This document shows, piece after piece, positions 8,529 through 15,315 of a stretch of 47,038 nucleotides of DNA (its first letter is position 1; the number at the start of each line of letters is the position of its first letter). Source of the DNA: an uncultured Eubacteriales bacterium (lineage in GTDB: Bacteria; Bacillota; Clostridia; Oscillospirales; Acutalibacteraceae); NCBI GenBank assembly GCA_905198155.1, contig CAJKBQ010000022.1, forward strand, positions 1-47,038. The letters are read 5' to 3'. A model generated the notes under the pieces. That model worked only from the letters and a program-made list of their open reading frames with translations, ran no database searches and was not told the origin of the DNA. The position numbers and the translations under genes are program-made.

Positions 8529-9440
8529 ATGAATACCGCAGTTGCTGCGAAACCGCTCCATCGGCGCAAAAGCCCGATTGGACAAATTTGCCTGAACCTT
8601 TTCTTCATCCTGCTGTGTCTGTGTTATGTGCTGCCGATGCTGCTGGTGATTTCGATCTCGTTTGAGGGCAACAGCAGTCAGTTTTTCTCGCTGGTTCCGC
8701 GCGATTTCACGCTGGCCGCGTACAAACTGGTGTTTGCCCGGCCGCAGAAGATCCTGAATGCGTACGCGGTCACGGCGTTTTCGTCCGTGGTCGGCACGCT
8801 GTGGTCGCTGGCGGTGATGATGATGTTTGCATACGCGCTGAGCAAGCGCGACTTCAAATACCGCAATTTCTTCACGTTTATGCTGTTTTTCACCACGCTG
8901 TTCAGCGGCGGGATGGTGCCGAGCTACCTGGTAAACACGCAGCTGCTGCATTTGGGAAACAAGATCTGGATTTACATTGTGCCGGGGCTGATTAATGCGT
9001 GGAACGTGATTGTGATTCGGACATTTTTCCAGGGGCTGCCGAACGAACTGTACGAAGCGGCGCATTTGGACGGCGCGTCGGAGCTGCGGATTTGCTTCCA
9101 GATTGTGCTGCCGCTGTCCACCCCGGCGCTGGCGTCGGTCGGGTTTTTGGGATTCATCGACCGGTGGAACAACTGGTCCACCGCGCAGGTGTACATCCGC
9201 AACCCCGATTTATACTCGCTGCAATATTTGCTGAAAATTATCCTCGACAGCGAGGAGTCGATGAAGCAGATGATCGAAGCCGGGCAGATTGCGTCCGGCG
9301 AGGCGGAGAAGCAGCTGAACAACCTGGAATCGATGCGGTTCGCCATGGCGGTGGTCGCTGCGGGGCCGATGTGCTTCGTGTTCCCGTTCTTCCAGAAGTA
9401 TTTTGCCAAGGGACTGACGCTGGGGTCGGTCAAAGGGTAA
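8529..9440 (+). CDS. Sugar ABC transporter permease, LplC/YtcP type
   Basis: Second permease of this importer, 303 residues. I use the ATG at 8529 (MNTAVAAKPLHRRK) because GGGAGGGTGG (8514-8522) sits just ahead; an in-frame TTG at 8508 overlaps the upstream stop and lacks such a site. About six membrane segments; EAA loop EAAHLDGASELRICFQI near residue 178; C-terminal KGLTLGSVKG matches the paralogue ending KGVMIGAVKG. About 95 bases separate it from the binding-protein gene, with only a short GC-rich hairpin (around 9459-9482) in between, so the three genes probably form one unit. Confidence 0.93.
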   Translation: MNTAVAAKPLHRRKSPIGQICLNLFFILLCLCYVLPMLLVISISFEGNSSQFFSLVPRDFTLAAYKLVFARPQKILNAYAVTAFSSVVGTLWSLAVMMMFAYALSKRDFKYRNFFTFMLFFTTLFSGGMVPSYLVNTQLLHLGNKIWIYIVPGLINAWNVIVIRTFFQGLPNELYEAAHLDGASELRICFQIVLPLSTPALASVGFLGFIDRWNNWSTAQVYIRNPDLYSLQYLLKIILDSEESMKQMIEAGQIASGEAEKQLNNLESMRFAMAVVAAGPMCFVFPFFQKYFAKGLTLGSVKG

Positions 9441-9536
9441 GACTTTTCATGGATCTTCGCGCGCCGGAGGCCTACGGCGCGGGTCGATAGATGGCATTTC
9501 CCAAACTAAACTCTATTTTTTAGGAGGACTATCAAA

Positions 9537-11144
9537 ATGACAAAGAAAATCATCTCGGTGCTGTGCGCGCTGGCGATGGTGCTGATGCTGGCGGCGTGCG
9601 CCAAAACGCCCGCTTCCTCGACCGCGCCGACGCCCGCTTCCTCCACGGAAGCATCGTCTGCTGCGCCGGCGAAGAAAGACCCGGTGACGCTGGTGATCTG
9701 GTATCGGAACGCGGTCGGTGAGCAGGAATATACCAAGCAGGTTGCAGCGAAGCTGAACGAGATTCTGGCGAAAACGGCAGGTTACGAGCACGTTACGTTT
9801 GAGCTGCACCCGGTGGCGGACATGGCGACCGACTTCCCGCTGGCGCAGGCGAGCAAGCTGCCGATGGACATTGTTTCGACATCGACGGGCATCAGCTTCG
9901 GTACCGAAGTGACGAACGGTTCGTTTATTGCGCTGGACGATTATCTGGCGAAATACCCGGAGATTACGGCTGAACTGCCGGACTGGTTGGTAGAAATGGG
10001 AATTGTGGATGGGAAAACTTACATGATTTCCAATCAGCAGCAGGCCGCAAACCAGTGGTACTTCGTTGCGCCGAAACAGTATGTGGAATACAGCGGCTAC
10101 ACGGTGGATCAGCTGCGCGAGATCCTGCAAAAGGGAACGGCGGATCAAAAGTTTGACATGATCGAAAAATTTGTGTTGGGTGTTCGCCAAGCGACCGGAA
10201 AAGACACAAAATGGGCGGTTAGTTTTGCAAATCGCAAAAACTTCATCAACCCGTCGAATGAGCTGGCGACTATTGGCTGGAACGATGTGCTGTATTGGGA
10301 TACTGACACTCAAAAAATTGCATACTGCAACACCAACGAAGACGTTGTGAAATCTTATATTAAGATGGGCGAATTTTATGCGAAGGGTTACGTCCATCCG
10401 GATATTGCTACAATTAAAGGTGCAGACTTCAATGGGGAAAATTACCTAAACGACCAGTCTTTTGTATTTGGCTTCTCTCAGGATATTGGTACCGACGCGT
10501 ATGTTAGCGCGAAGAGCACGAAGACTTGCAAGATGGACATGGTTGCGATTTCCGTTGCAGATCACGCGTTCATCCCGAACTCGTGGGGCGCGGGCGGCTT
10601 GGCGATCTCGGTGACTTCTCAGAATCCGGAAGAAGCGGCTGCGGCGCTGGCACTGTTCGAGAATTCCAAATATGCAGAATTCTACAACACGCTGATTTAC
10701 GGGCTGGAAGGCAAACATTACGAGTGGGTGGACAAACCTGCCAAAACCGTTAAGACGCTGGAATTTGATGGTTCGCAGGGCAACGCGGAATGCTCCTACA
10801 CCTGCTGGAAATGGACGGTCGGCAACACGTTCAACGCGTGGATGAATCAATCGATGGATGTGGAATTGCAGGACTACATCAAAAACGACATCAACAATGG
10901 CAAGGACACGGAAGTGAGTCCGTTGATTGGGTTGACGTTCGATACGTCCAGTTTGGAAACGGAAATTTCGCAGGTTGCAGCTGTAACGAAAGAGTACGGC
11001 TCGACGCTGAGCAACGGCATCAAAGGCAACGACGCCGGCAAATATTACGAAGAGTACAAGAAACAGCTCGAAAACGCCGGTCTGAACAAAATCCTGGACG
11101 AACTGAACAAACAAGCATCCGACTTCCTCGCATCCAAAAAGTAA
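9537..11144 (+). CDS. Extracellular solute-binding lipoprotein
   Basis: Binding protein of the second importer, 535 residues. The signal peptide (MTKKIISVLCALAMVLM) ends in LAAC with the lipid-modified cysteine at residue 21, followed by a Thr/Pro/Ala/Ser-rich linker to about residue 45 and a family 1-type binding domain beginning TLVIWYRNAVGEQEY. TAGGAGGA lies about 6 bases before the ATG. The N-terminal region is closely similar to the lipoprotein at 1624, but the mature domains differ, so the two importers probably bind different sugars. A strong terminator follows. Confidence 0.93.
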   Translation: MTKKIISVLCALAMVLMLAACAKTPASSTAPTPASSTEASSAAPAKKDPVTLVIWYRNAVGEQEYTKQVAAKLNEILAKTAGYEHVTFELHPVADMATDFPLAQASKLPMDIVSTSTGISFGTEVTNGSFIALDDYLAKYPEITAELPDWLVEMGIVDGKTYMISNQQQAANQWYFVAPKQYVEYSGYTVDQLREILQKGTADQKFDMIEKFVLGVRQATGKDTKWAVSFANRKNFINPSNELATIGWNDVLYWDTDTQKIAYCNTNEDVVKSYIKMGEFYAKGYVHPDIATIKGADFNGENYLNDQSFVFGFSQDIGTDAYVSAKSTKTCKMDMVAISVADHAFIPNSWGAGGLAISVTSQNPEEAAAALALFENSKYAEFYNTLIYGLEGKHYEWVDKPAKTVKTLEFDGSQGNAECSYTCWKWTVGNTFNAWMNQSMDVELQDYIKNDINNGKDTEVSPLIGLTFDTSSLETEISQVAAVTKEYGSTLSNGIKGNDAGKYYEEYKKQLENAGLNKILDELNKQASDFLASKK

Positions 11145-11190
11145 AAACATTCCGCTGAATTTCTCCGATTTTCAGTTGAAATGAATGAAA

Positions 11191-11226
11191 AGCCGCTGTA
11201 TAATAGTATTGTACAGCGGCTTTTTC
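11191..11226 (+). terminator. Rho-independent terminator after the second importer
   Basis: A perfect 10-bp stem AGCCGCTGTA / TACAGCGGCT (11191-11200 and 11212-11221) with an 11-base loop and a T run. It ends the second importer operon. Confidence 0.88.
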
Positions 11227-11267
11227 GGGGGTGGAAGCCGCATCGTTGTGGCCTTGGTGCGGTCTAT

Positions 11268-11300
11268 GGCAACTCCCTCAGCCTTAGCCGCGAGGGAGCC
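11268..11300 (+). repeat. Truncated arm of the composite repeat
   Basis: It starts GGCAACTCCCTCAGCC and ends GCGAGGGAGCC but has lost the left half of the inner palindrome. The following bases (AGATCCATGTTAGCG) match the beginning of the core in the complete copy just downstream, so this looks like the remains of another copy. Confidence 0.65.
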
Positions 11301-11353
11301 GGGTATTGAAAGATCCATGTTAGCGCAACACTTCCGTCCCGGCAAGGGCGGAA

Positions 11354-11553
11354 GGCAACTCCCTCAGCCTTTCGGCAGCTCCCTCGCGAGGGAGCCGGGT
11401 ACGGAGAAGATCCATGTAGTCGGGGAATATTGTTGGCCAAAAGTTTATTATCCGAGTGGACAACGCTTACAATACGACCCCAAGGCTCCCTCGCGGCGGC
11501 CGTGTCGGCCGCGTGCTGTCTCGCGCCGCAGGCGCGAGACTGAGGGAGTTGCC
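11354..11553 (-). repeat. Composite palindromic repeat, copy B (inverted relative to copy A)
   Basis: The left arm (11354-11396) contains GCTCCCTCGCGAGGGAGC; the right arm (11484-11553) is its inverse and ends GGGAGTTGCC. The core between them, read on the minus strand, parallels the core of copy A. The right arm is enlarged by two extra GC-rich inverted repeats (GGCCGTGTCGGCC and CTCGCGCCGCAGGCGCGAG). No coding potential. Confidence 0.8.
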
Positions 11554-11664
11554 TTCGGCCGCAGTGCAGCCGAAGCGTTGTACGAACCCCCAAAAAAATT
11601 TCGCATCCCAAACCGACTTCCCCAAGCGCATTCCCCCAATCTTTTCCCAAGGAGGGGCTTCAAA

Positions 11665-12783
11665 ATGTATCAGGTCCTCGTTGCAGATGATGAATCTTTG
11701 TCCAGGTCGCGGCTGGTGCGGTATCTGCGCGCGATTCCGGGCGTGGCCGTTGCGGCCGATGTGCGCGACGGCGCGCTGGCGGCGGAGTTCGTGCGGCAAA
11801 ACGCCGTGGACGCCGTGATTACCGATATCCGGATGCCGAATATGGACGGGCTGGAATTGACCGAATTCCTCACCAACAACCGCCCGGAGATCGGGATTGC
11901 GCTGGTGTCGGGGTTCAATGAACTGGAATACGCCCGCGCCGCCATGCGGTTCGGCGTGGATCAGTATTTAATTAAGCCCATTCACCAGGAAATGGTGCAG
12001 CAAATCGTCGATCAGCTGAAAGCAAACCGCCACAAACGCGAAGCGCCGCTGCTGTATGTCCGCGATTTGCCGCGCGCCATGCGCGAACACGCGTGGACGG
12101 CGTGGTTCAACGGCGAAGATGCACCGGCGCCGCCGCAGGGCGCGGCCGCATTGGTCACGCTGACGGTGAAAACGGCGATGGACGGCGAAAATGCCGACCA
12201 GCTGATGGCCATCGCGCTGGACAATATTGTCCATTGGGCAGCGCCGCAAGGCACAGTGGCTGCGGTGGATGCGGACGACGGCACCTACCGGTTCGCCGTA
12301 ATCGCCGGGGAAATCGGGCTGTGCCACGTGCAGGACGGGGTCAGCGACCGGATCGACGAGCTGCTCGGCGGCGGCGTGGCGGTGCAGTACGACGAATTCG
12401 CCGACGGCGACGCGCTGCGCAGCGTGCTGGCCGCCGAGGCGGACAGCCCGGCCGACGATGCCGCCATCGCGAAGGCCAAGGCGTTTATCTCCGCGCATTT
12501 GGCCGACTCCATCAGCCGGCAGGACGTGGCGCAGGCCGTGTATATGGATTCGTCGTATTTCAGCCGGTATTTCAAGAAGAAAACCGGTGTCAATTTCCGG
12601 GACTATTTGCAGAATGAACGCATCGCCCGTGTGAAAGCGCTGCTGAAAGCCGGGGCCAAAGTGCAGGATGCGTGCGAACAGGCCGGGTTCCACGACCGGA
12701 AATATTTCAACGAAGTGTTCAAGGAAATCACCGGCGTGACCCCGTCGGAATACCGCCGCAGCGACGACGGCACGGAGGAGTGA
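11665..12783 (+). CDS. Response regulator with AraC output domain (YesN type)
   Basis: Cytoplasmic two-component response regulator of 372 residues. The receiver domain (about 1-120) has the acidic pair near D10 (VADDES), the phospho-acceptor Asp-54 (VITDIRMPNMDG) and the conserved lysine in YLIKPI (about residue 104). A variable middle follows, then a C-terminal AraC helix-turn-helix (about 270-368, MDSSYFSRYFKKKTGVNF). The start is the ATG 8 bases after AAGGAGGGG; the open frame extending to 11185 is not coding. The kinase gene follows after 6 bases. Its position right after the second importer suggests it controls that importer and the downstream hydrolases. Confidence 0.92.
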   Translation: MYQVLVADDESLSRSRLVRYLRAIPGVAVAADVRDGALAAEFVRQNAVDAVITDIRMPNMDGLELTEFLTNNRPEIGIALVSGFNELEYARAAMRFGVDQYLIKPIHQEMVQQIVDQLKANRHKREAPLLYVRDLPRAMREHAWTAWFNGEDAPAPPQGAAALVTLTVKTAMDGENADQLMAIALDNIVHWAAPQGTVAAVDADDGTYRFAVIAGEIGLCHVQDGVSDRIDELLGGGVAVQYDEFADGDALRSVLAAEADSPADDAAIAKAKAFISAHLADSISRQDVAQAVYMDSSYFSRYFKKKTGVNFRDYLQNERIARVKALLKAGAKVQDACEQAGFHDRKYFNEVFKEITGVTPSEYRRSDDGTEE

Positions 12784-12789
12784 GCCCAA

Positions 12790-14655
12790 ATGCGCAAGCA
12801 AACCGAACCCAATCCGTATGCCCAGTTCCAAAAGCGAATCATCTGGAAAAGCTTCGTTCGGCTGATGGGCGCGGCCACGGTGTTTATCGTGGTGGCGGTG
12901 CTGGTGATTTACCGGAACGCGCTGTCCGTGATCCAGAGCGAGTTTATCCTGCTCAACGACGGGCGCGCGTCCCAGCTGGAATCGGCGTTCAGCACCGTGC
13001 TGCGCCAGACCGACCGGCTGGCCTCCGCGCTGTGCGTGGACACCGACGTGCAGACGTTTTTCAACTTCGAGCGGCCGGACACGGTCGATTCCGGGTTTTA
13101 CAATCGGCTCCAGGCGCGGCTGCGGTCGTATTCGTTCGGGATTGACTATGTGCATTCGGTGCAGCTGTATTCGCCGGAATTTGACCGGCTGATCGACGAC
13201 AACCACAACATGTTCTACAAGCCCGACCCCGACCCGAGCGCGCTCACCGACTCCGAGTGGCTGAAATTGATGGAGGATATCGGCGACGAACGCGTGCATT
13301 CGCAGACGCTCATCCGCGCCGTCAACGGGCGGTACCCATATGTGCTGACGATGATTAAGCAATACCATACCGTCGCGGGCGGCGGCGCGGTGGTGATTAA
13401 CCTCGATTTGAAGCGGATTTACGACACCGTCGCGGCCGATTTGGCGGCGGGCACGTCGCTGTGGGTGCTGGACGGCGACGGCGGCGTGCTGATTTGCGGC
13501 GACAAGTCCGCGCTGACCGAACCGAGCGAAAAATTCCCGGATTTGGCGCAGTTCCGGGCGGATGAACAGTCCGGTGCGTCGATTCACGACGGCGACGCGC
13601 CGTTTGCGTATGCGCAGCATTTCAACGAATCGTACGGGATGTATTTTGTGGCGGTGACGTCGCTCGACGGGTACAACGACCGTATTTGGCGCGCGCAGAT
13701 GGAACTGCTGCTGGTGGGGCTGGGCGTGCTGGCGGTGGCGTCGGTGCTGGTGCTGATATACAGCTACCACGCGTACCGGCCGATCAAAAGCATTCTGGAT
13801 TTGCTGGAGGATCCCACCAAATGGATCGCCGAAAGCCACTCGCAGTCCGAAATCCGCGACATTTCCAACCGCATTGTCAGCAATTTGCAAAGCAACGACG
13901 CGCTGCGCGACGAGCTGGACAAGCGGATGAATCTGCTGCACAAAACCGAGATGCAGGCGCTGCTGGCGCAGCTGAACCCGCATTTTATCTTCAACACGCT
14001 GGACGTGGTGGGGATTCTGATCGAAGAAGCCGAGCCGCCCGCGTCGCCCGCCGCGCAGGTGGCCGACCATCTGGCGGCGATCCTGCGGTATTCGCTCGCC
14101 GGGATCGACCTAGTGGACCTGGAAACCGAGCTGCGGTACACGCGGCAGTATCTGTTTATTCTGGAACAGCGGTACGGGAATAATTTCCGCACGGAGTTCG
14201 ACTTTGAGCCGGGGATGATGCAGGTGCCGGTGCCGCGGATGCTGTTGCAGCCGCTGGTGGAAAACGCCGTGTTCCACGGCATTGCCGCCGGGCCGGAGGA
14301 CGAAGGCGGGCTGGTATCGCTGCGCGGGCGCGTGCTGAAATACACGTTCGGCGCGCGGACGATGGACGCCGTACAGATCGACGTGATCGACAACGGCACC
14401 GGGATTCCGGCGGATGCGCTGGCGGCGCTGAACCGGGAACTGCGCGATTCCGAAACCATCGCTACCCGGCACATCGGGCTGCGCAACATCGCGCAGCGGC
14501 TGGCGCTGCTGTTCCCGCACCGGTACGAGATGACGATTCACAGTATGAGCGGCTACGGGACGTGCGTAACGATGATTTTCCCGCGCGTCCGGTCGCGCAA
14601 TCTATTTTCCAACAAAGGAGAAACGATTCCAAATGAAAATCCTGTTTCAAGGTGA
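12790..14655 (+). CDS. Sensor histidine kinase, YesM type
   Basis: Membrane kinase of 621 residues, partner of the preceding response regulator. First membrane segment about 20-41, extracellular sensor about 42-303, second membrane segment about 304-326, then a HisKA_7TM/His_kinase-type phospho-acceptor region with His-398 in LLAQLNPHFIFNTLD. The ATPase domain has the N box LVENAVFHG (about 488) and the G box DNGTGIP (about 534). The sensor region is the usual size for YesM relatives that sense extracellular sugars. GGAGGAG lies before the ATG. Its last 23 bases overlap the start of the esterase gene, implying translational coupling. Confidence 0.92.
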   Translation: MRKQTEPNPYAQFQKRIIWKSFVRLMGAATVFIVVAVLVIYRNALSVIQSEFILLNDGRASQLESAFSTVLRQTDRLASALCVDTDVQTFFNFERPDTVDSGFYNRLQARLRSYSFGIDYVHSVQLYSPEFDRLIDDNHNMFYKPDPDPSALTDSEWLKLMEDIGDERVHSQTLIRAVNGRYPYVLTMIKQYHTVAGGGAVVINLDLKRIYDTVAADLAAGTSLWVLDGDGGVLICGDKSALTEPSEKFPDLAQFRADEQSGASIHDGDAPFAYAQHFNESYGMYFVAVTSLDGYNDRIWRAQMELLLVGLGVLAVASVLVLIYSYHAYRPIKSILDLLEDPTKWIAESHSQSEIRDISNRIVSNLQSNDALRDELDKRMNLLHKTEMQALLAQLNPHFIFNTLDVVGILIEEAEPPASPAAQVADHLAAILRYSLAGIDLVDLETELRYTRQYLFILEQRYGNNFRTEFDFEPGMMQVPVPRMLLQPLVENAVFHGIAAGPEDEGGLVSLRGRVLKYTFGARTMDAVQIDVIDNGTGIPADALAALNRELRDSETIATRHIGLRNIAQRLALLFPHRYEMTIHSMSGYGTCVTMIFPRVRSRNLFSNKGETIPNENPVSR

Positions 14656-15298
14656 TTCCATTACCGACGCCGGGCGCAGCCGCACGGCGGCCGAGGCCAA
14701 TCGCGGGCTGGGGGACGGCTATGTGAACCTGATTGCGGCCGAGCTGACCGGCAAAGCGCCCGGCCGGTACGAAATTTTCAACCGCGGCGTGGGCGGCAAC
14801 CGCATCGGAGAGCTGTACGGCCGGTGGGTGGAGGACGCGGTGCGCCCGACGTACGACCTGCTGAGCGTGCTGTGCGGGATCAACGACGTGGGGTTCGAGC
14901 AGCGGCTGCACCGCGGCAGCAGCCCCGAACGGTACGAATGGACGTATGACCGGATGCTGGCGGAGGCGCGGGCGTCGCACCCGGATGCCGGGCTGGTGCT
15001 GATTGCGCCGTTTGTGTTCCGGTTCCGCCACCACGACGACCTGGGCGGCGAGGATATTTACAACGACTGGGACGTCTGGTCCGGCGCGATTCGCCAATGC
15101 GGCGAAATTACCCGGAAATTGGCGGAAAAATATGATGCGCTGTTTATTCCGATGTTTGATATTTTCCAGCGGGCGTGCGAAACCATCGACCCGCGGCTGC
15201 TGAGCGTGGACTGCATTCATCTGCGCCCGGCGGGGAATTACCTGCTGGCGCGCAGCTGGATCGATGCGGTGACGGCGCGCGGATGGCTGAACGGATGA
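14633..15298 (+). CDS. SGNH/GDSL-family hydrolase, probable sugar O-acetyl esterase
   Basis: Cytoplasmic esterase of 221 residues with no signal peptide. Block I GDSIT holds the nucleophile Ser-9; block II has Gly in GVGGNR; block III has Asn in CGIND (about residue 84); block V has Asp-193 and His-196 in DCIHLRPAG. This is the complete catalytic set, and length and blocks fit the carbohydrate esterase-like SGNH group. The gene starts inside the end of the kinase gene behind AAAGGAG and runs into the GH2 gene, so it is co-expressed with them. Inferred job: deacetylating imported oligosaccharides before the GH2 enzyme cuts them. The exact substrate is not visible. Confidence 0.87.
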   Translation: MKILFQGDSITDAGRSRTAAEANRGLGDGYVNLIAAELTGKAPGRYEIFNRGVGGNRIGELYGRWVEDAVRPTYDLLSVLCGINDVGFEQRLHRGSSPERYEWTYDRMLAEARASHPDAGLVLIAPFVFRFRHHDDLGGEDIYNDWDVWSGAIRQCGEITRKLAEKYDALFIPMFDIFQRACETIDPRLLSVDCIHLRPAGNYLLARSWIDAVTARGWLNG

Positions 15299-15315
15299 CA
15301 CGGGGGTTTTGTGCG

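Larger units (their letters stand above)
11145..11664. other. Intergenic region without genes, repeat-rich
   Basis: 520 bp holding the terminator at 11191, the truncated repeat arm, composite repeat B, and the AAGGAGGGG ribosome binding site (11649-11656). An open frame crosses the whole stretch into the response regulator, but its residues only translate the repeats. No clear promoter was recognised in front of the regulator. Confidence 0.65.

Noticed and set aside
11185..11664. 160-residue N-terminal extension of the response regulator
   Set aside because: It translates the terminator and palindromic repeats; the receiver domain and the ribosome binding site place the start at 11665.
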